This document shows, piece after piece, positions 7,370-13,649 of a DNA stretch of 15,216 nt. How positions within the stretch are numbered: the first letter of the stretch is position 1; each line of letters begins with the position of its first letter. This DNA is from Thermoanaerobaculales bacterium (GTDB lineage Bacteria; Acidobacteriota; Thermoanaerobaculia; Thermoanaerobaculales; Sulfomarinibacteraceae), in NCBI GenBank assembly GCA_029938595.1, contig JAOZUP010000043.1:1-15216 (forward strand). Direction: 5' to 3'. Both the position numbers and the translations under genes were made by a program. The notes beneath the pieces were generated by a model, which saw only the letters and a program-made list of their open reading frames with translations, searched no databases and was not told the DNA's origin.

Positions 7370-9055
7370 TCAGGTCCGGGTCAGCGGCCGGTAGGTCACC
7401 CGGTGTGGGCGGCCGGCGGCGTCGCCGAGCCGGCGACGGCGATCAGCCAGGTAGTCGGAGTAGGGCCCCGGGAACCACTCCACGTGCGAGTCGCCTTCGA
7501 AGGCCATGATGTGGGTCGCGACCCGGTCGAGGAACCAGCGGTCGTGCGAGATCACCATCACGCAGCCGGCAAAGGCCAGGATCGCCTCTTCCAGCGCGCG
7601 CAGGGTGTTGACGTCGAGGTCGTTGCTGGGCTCGTCGAGGAGGAGGACGTTGGCGCCCTCCTTGAGCATTCGCGCCAAGTGGACCCGGTTGCGTTCGCCG
7701 CCCGACAACAGCTTGACCGGTTTCTGCTGATCGGTACCGGTGAAGTTGAAACGTCCCACGTAGGCTCGGGAGTTGACCTCGGCGCGGCCCAGCCACACCG
7801 ACTCCGAGCCCTCGGAGATCACCTCCCACACCGATTTTTCGGGATCGAGGGTGGATCGGCTCTGGTCGACGTATCCCAGTGTCACCATCTCGCCGAGCCT
7901 CAGGCTGCCGGAGTCCTGTTGCTGGGCGCCGGTGATGAGCTCGAACAGGGTTGTCTTGCCGGCACCGTTGCCGCCGATCACACCGACGATGGCCCCGGGC
8001 GGGACCGAGAAGCTGAGGTCGTCGAAGAGCAGGCGGTCGTCAAAGCCCTTGCTGAGGCTCTCGGCCTCGATCACCACGTCGCCGAGCCGCGGTCCGGGCG
8101 GGATCCAGATCTCGAGATTGCGGACCATCTGCTCCGGTTCCTGGGAGAGCAGCTCCTGGTACGCGTTGATCCGCGCCTTGCCCTTGGCATGACGAGCACG
8201 CGGCGCCATGCGGATCCACTCGAGCTCGCGTTCGAGGGTCTTCTGCCGGCGGCCCTCGCTGCGCTCCTCCTGCCGCAACCGCTCCTGCTTCTGCTCGAGC
8301 CACGACGAGTAGTTTCCCTTCCAGGGGATGCCGTGGCCACGATCGAGCTCGAGGATCCAGCCGGCAACGTTGTCGAGGAAGTAGCGGTCGTGCGTGACGG
8401 CGATGACAGTGCCGGAGTACTCCTTGAGGTGGCGCTCGAGCCACGCCACCGACAGATCGTCGAGGTGATTGGTGGGCTCGTCGAGCAGCAGGATGTCGGG
8501 CTGCTGGATGAGCAGCCGGCACAGCGCAACCCGTCGTCGCTCGCCGCCCGACAAGACATCGACTACGGTGTCGCCCGGCGGACAACGGAGGGCGTCCATG
8601 GCGAACTCGAGCCGGGAGTCCAGCTCCCAGGCGCCCATGGCCTCGATCTTGTCCTGCACATCAGCCTGACGATCGAGGACCTTTTGCATCTCGTCGTCGT
8701 CCATGGGCTCGGAAAAACGATCGGCGAGGGCGTCGAACTCCTCGAGCAGCGCCTTGGCCTCCGACGCGCCCTCCTCGACCACCGCCAGTACGGTCTTCCC
8801 TTGCTCGAGCTCCGGCTCCTGTTCGAGCAGCCCCACCGTGTAGCCCGGCGCGCGGACCACCTCACCGTTCGACGACTCCTCCACCCCGGCCATGATCCTC
8901 AAAAGCGTGCTCTTGCCAGACCCGTTGAGGCCGAGGACGCCGATCTTGGCGCCATAGAAAAAGCCCAGCGAAATGTCACGCAGCACCGTCTTCTGGCCAT
9001 GAGCCTTGCTGACCCCGACCATCGAGAAGATTACTTTTTGCTCATCAGCTGCCAT
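7370..9055 (-). CDS. ettA: Energy-dependent translational throttle protein EttA (ABC-F ATPase)
   Basis: EttA is a cytoplasmic ABC-F protein that binds the ribosomal E site and gates early elongation according to the ATP/ADP ratio. The protein has 561 residues (E. coli 555). ABC domain 1 has Walker A GLNGSGKST (42-50), LSGGE (168-172), Walker B LLLDEP (189-194) and H222. Domain 2 has GGNGAGKTT (361-369), LSGGE (450-454) and LLLDEPSND. The arm insertion lies near 93-137. The inter-domain linker carries WKGNYSSWLEQK and the basic RHAKGKAR stretch typical of EttA rather than Uup or YheS. There are no membrane segments, so it is not a transporter. The ATG is 9055-9053, with GGAGG at 9064-9060 only 4 nt away. 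The FAD dehydrogenase follows at 46 bp. Confidence 0.96.
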   Translation of the reverse strand: MAADEQKVIFSMVGVSKAHGQKTVLRDISLGFFYGAKIGVLGLNGSGKSTLLRIMAGVEESSNGEVVRAPGYTVGLLEQEPELEQGKTVLAVVEEGASEAKALLEEFDALADRFSEPMDDDEMQKVLDRQADVQDKIEAMGAWELDSRLEFAMDALRCPPGDTVVDVLSGGERRRVALCRLLIQQPDILLLDEPTNHLDDLSVAWLERHLKEYSGTVIAVTHDRYFLDNVAGWILELDRGHGIPWKGNYSSWLEQKQERLRQEERSEGRRQKTLERELEWIRMAPRARHAKGKARINAYQELLSQEPEQMVRNLEIWIPPGPRLGDVVIEAESLSKGFDDRLLFDDLSFSVPPGAIVGVIGGNGAGKTTLFELITGAQQQDSGSLRLGEMVTLGYVDQSRSTLDPEKSVWEVISEGSESVWLGRAEVNSRAYVGRFNFTGTDQQKPVKLLSGGERNRVHLARMLKEGANVLLLDEPSNDLDVNTLRALEEAILAFAGCVMVISHDRWFLDRVATHIMAFEGDSHVEWFPGPYSDYLADRRRRLGDAAGRPHRVTYRPLTRT

Positions 9056-9306
9056 GGTGCCTCCGAATTGGTAACGAACCCGGGCCGAGTTGTGAGGTTA
9101 TTCCCAGTAGCATCCATTCCTTCGAAAAAGACTGCGCAACAACCCGAGCGAGCGAAAGGTGGTTTTCCGCGAAAACTGTCGCGGCCGCAACCAACATGCC
9201 GAAAGCATACCGTACAAGCACGGTGGGACGGCGCAATTCGCCGCCTTCGCTACGAAACCCGGTGAGAAGTGCGGGCTAGTGCCTGGCGAGGTGCTACCGG
9301 AGCTCG
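9056..9306. other. 251-bp gap: ettA leader and end of the DUF35 transcript
   Basis: No gene is supported here. A 63-residue reading frame at 9045-9236 on the minus strand starts at TTG, overlaps ettA and has no recognisable family. The gap must contain the ettA promoter. TATGCT on the minus strand lies near 9205-9210 but has no matching -35 element. A short perfect palindrome, GTTTTC-CGC-GAAAAC, sits at 9162-9176, about 107 bp upstream of the ettA start. I see no stem followed by a T-run that would end the DUF35 transcript. Confidence 0.5.
9162..9176. repeat. Short perfect inverted repeat in the ettA leader
   Basis: GTTTTC (9162-9167) and GAAAAC (9171-9176) are perfect reverse complements around CGC. 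It is the cleanest palindrome in this gap and lies within the likely ettA leader. It could be an operator half-site pair or a small mRNA hairpin. It has no T-run, so it is not a standard terminator. Chance is a real alternative for a 6-bp arm. Confidence 0.3.
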
Positions 9307-9753
9307 CTACGAGGCGTGCGGAGCCTTTCCCCAGGTGGTGCCCGGCTGCTCAACGGTGTAGTAGACCCGTATGTCTTCCAGTTCCTCGAAGATCCTCGGG
9401 ACCACCTGAACCGGCATCCCGATCTCGACTGAGTCGATCGTGTCGCCGATCCAGGCCAGGAGCCGTCCCCCTTCCTCGAGGTCGACCACCGCCACCGTGT
9501 ACGGGGCGATGTCGTCGAAGCCGGTCGGCGCCGCAGCCACCGTCGAGTGGGTGTAGACCGTACCGCGGCCGCTTATTTCTTTGAATTCGAAGCTCCCGTT
9601 CATGCACTCGGCGCAGTCGGCTCGGGGCGGAAAGCTGAGGGCTCCGCAGTCGGCGCAGACGGACGCCATGAGCCGCCCGTCCTTGAGATGGACTGCGAAG
9701 TCCGAGACCTTCGAGTAGGGCACGAAGTTGACTTTTCCGAACCAACTCGGCAT
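9307..9753 (-). CDS. Zn-ribbon/OB-fold DUF35 protein, probable thiolase partner
   Basis: This 148-residue protein has a rubredoxin-like zinc ribbon with four cysteines, C33, C36, C47 and C50 (CADCG and CAEC), followed by a beta-rich OB-fold. That is the DUF35 (acyl-CoA-associated OB-fold) layout, and the length is typical. In archaea a DUF35 protein bridges acetoacetyl-CoA thiolase and HMG-CoA synthase and lends them a shared CoA-binding site; others accompany SCP2-type thiolases in lipid and steroid degradation. The same job is inferred here because the gene directly follows a thiolase gene. The ATG (9753-9751) is 3 nt after the thiolase stop, and GGAGGG at 9767-9762 lies in the thiolase coding end, so the two proteins are probably made together. 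No HMG-CoA synthase gene is in the window. Confidence 0.92.
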   Translation of the reverse strand: MPSWFGKVNFVPYSKVSDFAVHLKDGRLMASVCADCGALSFPPRADCAECMNGSFEFKEISGRGTVYTHSTVAAAPTGFDDIAPYTVAVVDLEEGGRLLAWIGDTIDSVEIGMPVQVVPRIFEELEDIRVYYTVEQPGTTWGKAPHAS

Positions 9754-9756
9754 GGC

Positions 9757-10911
9757 TCAGTCCCTCCTGAAGAGATTGACAAATGTGTACTGGCCGATGC
9801 CGCCGACGTTGTGGGTCAGGCCGACGGCGGCATCCGGGACCTGGCGGTCGCCCGCGTCACCACGGAGCTGGGTGACGATTTCGTACGCCATCGACACGCC
9901 GGTAGCGCCGATCGGATGACCCTTGGCCTTGAGCCCACCGTCGACGTTCACAGCCACGTCACCGCCGATGTACGAGCGCTTCTCCTCGATGAACGGCCCG
10001 CCCTCGCCCCTGGCGCAGAAGCCGAGGTCCTCATACGCCATGATCTCGGCGATGGTGAAGCAGTCGTGGACCTCGGCCACATCCACGTCCGCAGCACCGA
10101 CGCCGGCCATCTCGTAGGCCTGGTGGGCAGCCTCCTGGGCCGAGGGGAGACCCACCAAATGCGGTCGCCGGAGCACCGACATGCTGGCCGTGGCGCACCC
10201 TACCCCATCGAGCCACACCACCCGGTCACCTTGCTCGGCGGCCCGTTCCTCGTCGGCGAGGATGATGCAGGCCGCACCGTCGGCGTTGGCGCAGCAGTCG
10301 TAAACGCAGAACGGCGACGCCACGGGTTCCGAGGCGAGCGCCTTCTCCATCGTGATCTCCTTGCGGAAGAGGGCGTTGGGGTTCATGGCGCCGTAGTGAT
10401 GGTTCTTGATCGCTACCTGGAGCAGCTGCTCCCTCGTGGTACCGAACTCGTGCATGTGGCGGTTGGCGAACATGGCGTAGTACGAAGGGAAGGTGGTCCC
10501 GAAGACCGACTCCCATTGAACCTCACCGACCCGTCCCATGAGCGCGAGTATCTCGGCGGTGCTGAGCTCGGTCATCTTCTGGCAGCCGATCACCACGACC
10601 ACCTTGTGCAAGCCGGATTGAATCGCCATCCACGCGGTGCGGATGGCCGCGCTCCCCGACGCGCAGGCGACCTCGGTCAGCCACGTGGGTTTGGGGTTGA
10701 GATCGAGGTACTCCTGGACCACCCCGGCAACCGAGCGCTGCTTGTGGTATTCGGGCACCGCGCCGATCACCGAGGCGTCGATGACTCCGCGATCGATGCC
10801 GGAATCCTCGATCGCCGCGCGAAACGCTTCGAAGGCAAGCTCCTGAACGGTGGCGTCCGACCGCCGTCCAAACCGCCCGTGCCCAACACCGATCACTCCA
10901 ACTCGCGTCAT
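9757..10911 (-). CDS. Thiolase family protein, SCP2/acetyl-CoA acetyltransferase type
   Basis: A 384-residue thiolase-fold enzyme expected to make or break a carbon-carbon bond in a beta-ketoacyl-CoA. The nucleophile is C83 in EVACASGSAA; H282 in EVHDCFT and H332 in KGHPIGATG are the expected active-site histidines. The C-terminal segment reads HNVGGIGQ (367-374), so the second cysteine of classical biosynthetic thiolases (CGGG motif) is absent, as is usual in SCP2-like and archaeal thiolases that work with DUF35 proteins. The ATG at 10911-10909 has a strong GGGAGGAG just upstream. The DUF35 gene follows after 3 nt. Upstream is a 137-bp repeat-rich gap and then the SDR gene. Degradative and synthetic directions cannot be told apart from sequence alone. 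Confidence 0.93.
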   Translation of the reverse strand: MTRVGVIGVGHGRFGRRSDATVQELAFEAFRAAIEDSGIDRGVIDASVIGAVPEYHKQRSVAGVVQEYLDLNPKPTWLTEVACASGSAAIRTAWMAIQSGLHKVVVVIGCQKMTELSTAEILALMGRVGEVQWESVFGTTFPSYYAMFANRHMHEFGTTREQLLQVAIKNHHYGAMNPNALFRKEITMEKALASEPVASPFCVYDCCANADGAACIILADEERAAEQGDRVVWLDGVGCATASMSVLRRPHLVGLPSAQEAAHQAYEMAGVGAADVDVAEVHDCFTIAEIMAYEDLGFCARGEGGPFIEEKRSYIGGDVAVNVDGGLKAKGHPIGATGVSMAYEIVTQLRGDAGDRQVPDAAVGLTHNVGGIGQYTFVNLFRRD

Positions 10912-10924
10912 CCGCTCCTCCCAA

Positions 10925-10947
10925 GGTTAGGAGGTTAGGAGGTTAGG
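10925..10947 (+). repeat. GGTTAGGA octamer array, arm 1 of an inverted pair
   Basis: Two exact copies of GGTTAGGA and a third copy lacking the last base (10925-10932, 10933-10940, 10941-10947) lie just upstream of the thiolase ribosome binding site. This strand carries six GG doublets in a row, which could support a two-tier quadruplex. It pairs imperfectly with the array at 11004-11052. Confidence 0.85.
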
Positions 10948-10977
10948 CGTACGGCGGTAGAAGTAAGGTTTCCACTC

Positions 10978-11005
10978 CTCACGTCTCACCTCCCACGTCC
11001 CAGCT
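10978..11005 (+). repeat. Adjacent pair of 14-mers with ACGTC core between the octamer arrays
   Basis: CTCACGTCTCACCT (10978-10991) is followed immediately by CCCACGTCCCAGCT (10992-11005). They match at 11 of 14 positions and share the ACGTC core. The pair sits in the loop between the two octamer arms. Its role is unknown. Confidence 0.5.
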
Positions 11006-11052
11006 AATCCCTAATTCCTAACTTCCTAACTTCCTAACTCCCTAACTCCTAA
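11004..11052 (+). repeat. CTAACTTC/CTAACTCC tandem array, arm 2, running into the SDR stop codon
   Basis: Six tandem units are visible: CTAATCC, CTAATTC, CTAACTTC, CTAACTTC, CTAACTCC, CTAACTCC, then TAA. Read on the minus strand they become GTTAGGA-like, the inverse of the array at 10925-10947. Blocks of 7 bp (GTTAGGA with TCCTAAC) can pair, separated by single A-C mismatches. The final unit overlaps the TAG stop of the SDR gene (11051-11049), so the array begins exactly where coding ends. Confidence 0.85.
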
Positions 11053-11798
11053 ATGTACTGCCCACCATCAATCTTGATCACCTCGCCGGTGATGTGCCAC
11101 GATCGGTCGGAGCACAGAAAGCACACCAGGTGGGCGACGTCCTCGGGGGTGGCGAAACGACCCACCACAGTCTCGGCGAGGGCCGCGTCCTTGAACTCGG
11201 GTGCAATCTTCTCCATCATCTCGGTCAGCACCATCCCGGGGGCGACGGCGTTGACGTTGACGTTGAACTTGCCCAGCTCCTTGGCCAGGGACTTCGTCAT
11301 CGCGATCTCGCCACCCTTCGACGCCGCGTAATTCGCCTGTGCAAACTTGCCGCGCATCCCGTTGATCGACGAGATATTGACGATCTTGCCGTACTTCTGA
11401 TCCTTGAAGTGGAGCGCCGCCGTCTTGTTGTAGTTGAAGTAGCCCTTGAGGTTGACGTTGATAACCGCATCCCACTGCTCTTCGGTCATCTTCCAGATCA
11501 CACCGTCCCAGGTGATGCCCGCATTGCAGACCAAGATGTCGTAGCGGCCGAAGGTCTCTCTCACTTTTGCCACCATGGCCTCGGCGTCGGCGTAGCTCGA
11601 CACGTCGGCCTTGACCGCGAGAGCCTTGCGACCCATCTCCTCGATCTCCGCCACAACGGCCTTCGCCTCGTCATCGTGGCGCCGGTAGTTGACGGCTACG
11701 TTGGCACCCTCGCGCGCCAGCTCGAGCGCGATCGCGCGCCCGATGCCGAGACTGCCACCGGTGACGATGGCACCTTTTCCTTCCAGGTCTAGTTTCAC
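11049..11798 (-). CDS. SDR-family 3-oxoacyl reductase (FabG/PhaB type)
   Basis: A 249-residue classical short-chain dehydrogenase, expected to use NADPH or NADH to reduce a 3-oxoacyl (ACP or CoA) group. The cofactor loop is TGGSLGIG (13-20), NAG is at 92-94, and the catalytic tetrad is N116, S144, Y157 and K161 (YAASK). The segment NISSINGMRGKFAQANY resembles the acetoacetyl-CoA reductase PhaB, and the thiolase gene next door favours a CoA substrate, but FabG activity cannot be excluded, so no symbol is given. The start is GTG at 11798-11796 with GGAGG at 11809-11805, spaced 6 nt. Repeat-bearing gaps of about 125 and 137 bp flank the gene on both sides, which is unusual in an otherwise tightly packed cluster. 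Confidence 0.94.
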   Translation of the reverse strand: MKLDLEGKGAIVTGGSLGIGRAIALELAREGANVAVNYRRHDDEAKAVVAEIEEMGRKALAVKADVSSYADAEAMVAKVRETFGRYDILVCNAGITWDGVIWKMTEEQWDAVINVNLKGYFNYNKTAALHFKDQKYGKIVNISSINGMRGKFAQANYAASKGGEIAMTKSLAKELGKFNVNVNAVAPGMVLTEMMEKIAPEFKDAALAETVVGRFATPEDVAHLVCFLCSDRSWHITGEVIKIDGGQYI

Positions 11799-11804
11799 CT
11801 TGGA

Positions 11805-11809
11805 CCTCC
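11805..11809 (-). promoter_or_regulatory. Ribosome binding site that fixes the SDR GTG start
   Basis: GGAGG on the minus strand stands 6 nt before the GTG at 11798. The residues following the GTG (KLDLEGKGAIVTGG) are the usual SDR N-terminus, so this non-ATG start is well supported. Confidence 0.65.
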
Positions 11810-11842
11810 GATTGCCATCCCACCCTTTCGCTGATCAGGCGG

Positions 11843-11896
11843 GAACGTTTGAACGTTGAACGTTAAACGTTGAACGTTGAACGTTTGAAGGTTGAC
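11843..11896 (+). repeat. Seven-unit heptad array with AACGTT core
   Basis: The units are GAACGTTT, GAACGTT, GAACGTT, AAACGTT, GAACGTT, GAACGTTT and GAAGGTT, then GA, running from 11843 to about 11896. Six of the seven contain AACGTT, which is its own reverse complement, so any unit can pair with any other and both strands look alike. The array occupies nearly half of the gap between the hydrolase stop (11924) and the SDR ribosome binding site. There are no spacers, so it is not a CRISPR array. I see no clear promoter inside it. Confidence 0.9.
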
Positions 11897-11923
11897 TATG
11901 CAGCGCGTCGCATGCCCCTTGCA

Positions 11924-12763
11924 TCATAGCCCTTCCTCCTCCAGAAACTCATCGACCACACCGGCAAGTTCGGAGGGCCGTTCCATCGGCAGGAAATGCG
12001 AGCTGTCTGCGATCACGACCGTGCGGGAGCCCGGCACATCCCTCTCCACCCTGGTGCGCGCGGCGTCGAGGAAGGTGTCGCTGTGCTCACCCTGCACGAA
12101 GAGAGTGGGCACCGACACCCTTCTCAGCTGCGCCCACAGGTTGTGCGGCGCCGCCGAAAAAATCCTCGCCTCCCACTCCCTCGGGTAGCGCAGGCGCACC
12201 CCACCCTGTGGCAGATCGACCATTCCCGCGTCCAGATAGTCGTCGAGGACCCCGGGGTCCCAGCTCGCAAACACCTTCTTGCTCGAGTAGGAGGTTCGAG
12301 CTTCGCCACGGTCTGACCACAGCTCGCGTCGGCGACGGGCGCCACGCACGAGGCTGATCCGCCCACTCAGACCGACCGCCTTCACTGTCCCCCAGAAGAG
12401 GGAGTGAGCGCCGGTGAACACGAGGGGGTCCACCGCGACCACGGCCGAGAAGAGCCCCGGGTCGGCGGCCGCAGCAAGCAGCGAGATGACCGCCCCGAGA
12501 CTGTGGCCGACCCCAACAATACCGCGCAGACCTCGACGGTTGAGCTCGGCGCGCAGATCCTCGACCAGGGGCGACCAATCCCGCAGCACCTGGGGCCTCG
12601 AATCCGGCCACAGCGGCCGTGCGGACATCGAGACGACGTGGTGACGCTTGGTGAGGTCTCCGATCAAACGGCGGTAGGTGCCTGGGGGAAAGCCGTTGGC
12701 ATGGGCGAAGTGGAGCACCGGGCCGGTCCCCCCCCAGTCGTGCCAAGCGGAGTTCACTCCCAT
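11924..12763 (-). CDS. Alpha/beta hydrolase
   Basis: This 279-residue alpha/beta hydrolase has the oxyanion-hole motif HANGFP, a nucleophile elbow GHSLG with S88, a likely acid D229 in GEHSDTF, and the histidine H256 in DSSHFLP. A cap domain lies between about 115 and 215. It has no signal peptide, so it should be cytoplasmic. The substrate is unknown; an ester or acyl-CoA thioester would suit the neighbourhood. I chose the ATG at 12763-12761 because GAGG at 12772-12769 stands 5 nt before it and the protein then begins close to the first strand. Alternative starts are ATG 12784 and GTG 12790, the latter only 4 nt after the beta-subunit stop. A run of eight G lies at codons 10-12 (12728-12735). 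Confidence 0.9.
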   Translation of the reverse strand: MGVNSAWHDWGGTGPVLHFAHANGFPPGTYRRLIGDLTKRHHVVSMSARPLWPDSRPQVLRDWSPLVEDLRAELNRRGLRGIVGVGHSLGAVISLLAAAADPGLFSAVVAVDPLVFTGAHSLFWGTVKAVGLSGRISLVRGARRRRELWSDRGEARTSYSSKKVFASWDPGVLDDYLDAGMVDLPQGGVRLRYPREWEARIFSAAPHNLWAQLRRVSVPTLFVQGEHSDTFLDAARTRVERDVPGSRTVVIADSSHFLPMERPSELAGVVDEFLEEEGL

Positions 12764-12794
12764 CGCATCCTCTTCGGCGCCCATCTTCACCGTC

Positions 12795-13649
12795 TCACGA
12801 CGACTTCGCCGGCTCGCTGTCCGCCTGCAATCGGCCCACCAGCTGCCGCCAGCGCTCGATGTACTCGGGCTTTTCCTCTTTCCACAGGGTGCCGATGACG
12901 ATCTTGCGGTTTGCGGAGCGCTCGTCAGGGCTCAACTGCGCGAGATCGATGCGGGTGATGGTGTTCTCCTTGTACCAATCCCAGTTGGCCGGGGCATCTC
13001 GAAGCTCGTTGGCCTTGCCGTAGCCGGTGGGGCACGGAGCGAGGATCTCGACGAACCCGAAGCCCTTCGTGCGGATGGCCGACTCTATGGCGGTGATGGT
13101 CTCGTACGGGAATCCCATCGTCCATCGCGCCACGAACGGAGCACCGGCGCCGATGGCGAGGCGACACAGATCGAACGGCTCCTCGAGGTTGCCGTACGGC
13201 GTGGTCGTTGACAGGTCCTCCGCCGGTGTCGTTGGTGAGACCTGACCGCCGGTCATGCCGTAGTTGAAATTGTTGATGCAGATGACCGTCATGTCCACGT
13301 TGCGACGGGCGGCGTGGATGAAGTGGTTGCCTCCGATTCCGGCCATGTCGCCGTCGCCCGTGAAGACGATGACGGAGAGTTCGGGCTTGTACACTTTCAC
13401 GCCGGTCGCGAATGCGATCGCCCGTCCGTGGGTGGTGTGGAGGCCGTCGGCTTCTATGTAACCCGGGAGCCGCGACGAGCACCCGATTCCGGAGCAAAAA
13501 ACCGTCCGGTCGATGTCGAGGCCGATGCTGTCGATGGCCCGCAAAGTGTAGTTGAGGACGTTGCCAATGCCACATCCCGTGCAGAAAATGGAGGGCCACA
13601 TCTCGTCGCGAATGTACTTGTCGCGGATCTTTCTCGCCTGGTTAAACAC
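12795..13649 (-). CDS. 2-oxoacid:ferredoxin oxidoreductase, beta subunit (KorB-like)
   Basis: The beta subunit binds thiamine diphosphate and an iron-sulfur cluster and, with alpha and gamma, converts a 2-oxoacid and CoA to acyl-CoA, CO2 and reduced ferredoxin. The protein has 284 residues, typical for the family. The TPP/Mg site is GDGD (98-101) with N126/N127 and the trailing TGGQ. Cysteines C23, C26, C57 and C206 are placed to hold a 4Fe-4S cluster. GIGCSSRLPGYIEADG and HTTHGRA resemble 2-oxoglutarate-type (Kor) enzymes most, but the true 2-oxoacid cannot be read from sequence. The GTG at 13649-13647 follows the alpha stop with no gap (TGA then GTG). The hydrolase begins within 4-31 nt of its own stop. 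Confidence 0.94.
   Translation of the reverse strand: MFNQARKIRDKYIRDEMWPSIFCTGCGIGNVLNYTLRAIDSIGLDIDRTVFCSGIGCSSRLPGYIEADGLHTTHGRAIAFATGVKVYKPELSVIVFTGDGDMAGIGGNHFIHAARRNVDMTVICINNFNYGMTGGQVSPTTPAEDLSTTTPYGNLEEPFDLCRLAIGAGAPFVARWTMGFPYETITAIESAIRTKGFGFVEILAPCPTGYGKANELRDAPANWDWYKENTITRIDLAQLSPDERSANRKIVIGTLWKEEKPEYIERWRQLVGRLQADSEPAKSS

Noticed and set aside
7370..9055. ABC transporter ATPase
   Set aside because: Two fused ATPase domains with the arm and the linker typical of EttA, and no membrane protein gene nearby; ABC-F translation factor fits better.
9045..9236. Small 63-residue gene upstream of ettA
   Set aside because: TTG start, no Shine-Dalgarno, overlap with the ettA start and no recognisable family; more likely leader sequence.
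7202..9265. 687-codon open frame antisense to ettA
   Set aside because: It covers an ABC-F gene with two intact ATPase domains. The antisense protein is low-complexity (Leu, Val, Glu, His, Arg) and runs on through the intergenic gap, as expected for a compositional shadow.
9547..10938. 463-codon open frame antisense to the thiolase and DUF35 genes
   Set aside because: It spans two genes with intact active-site residues and clear ribosome binding sites on the other strand, and its translation shows no family.
10912..11052. Rho-independent terminator between the SDR and thiolase genes
   Set aside because: The inverted arrays can pair, but the stem is broken by mismatches, the loop is long, and no U-run follows on the minus strand.
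11843..11896. CRISPR array
   Set aside because: The units are 7-8 bp and contiguous with no spacers, and no cas gene is present.
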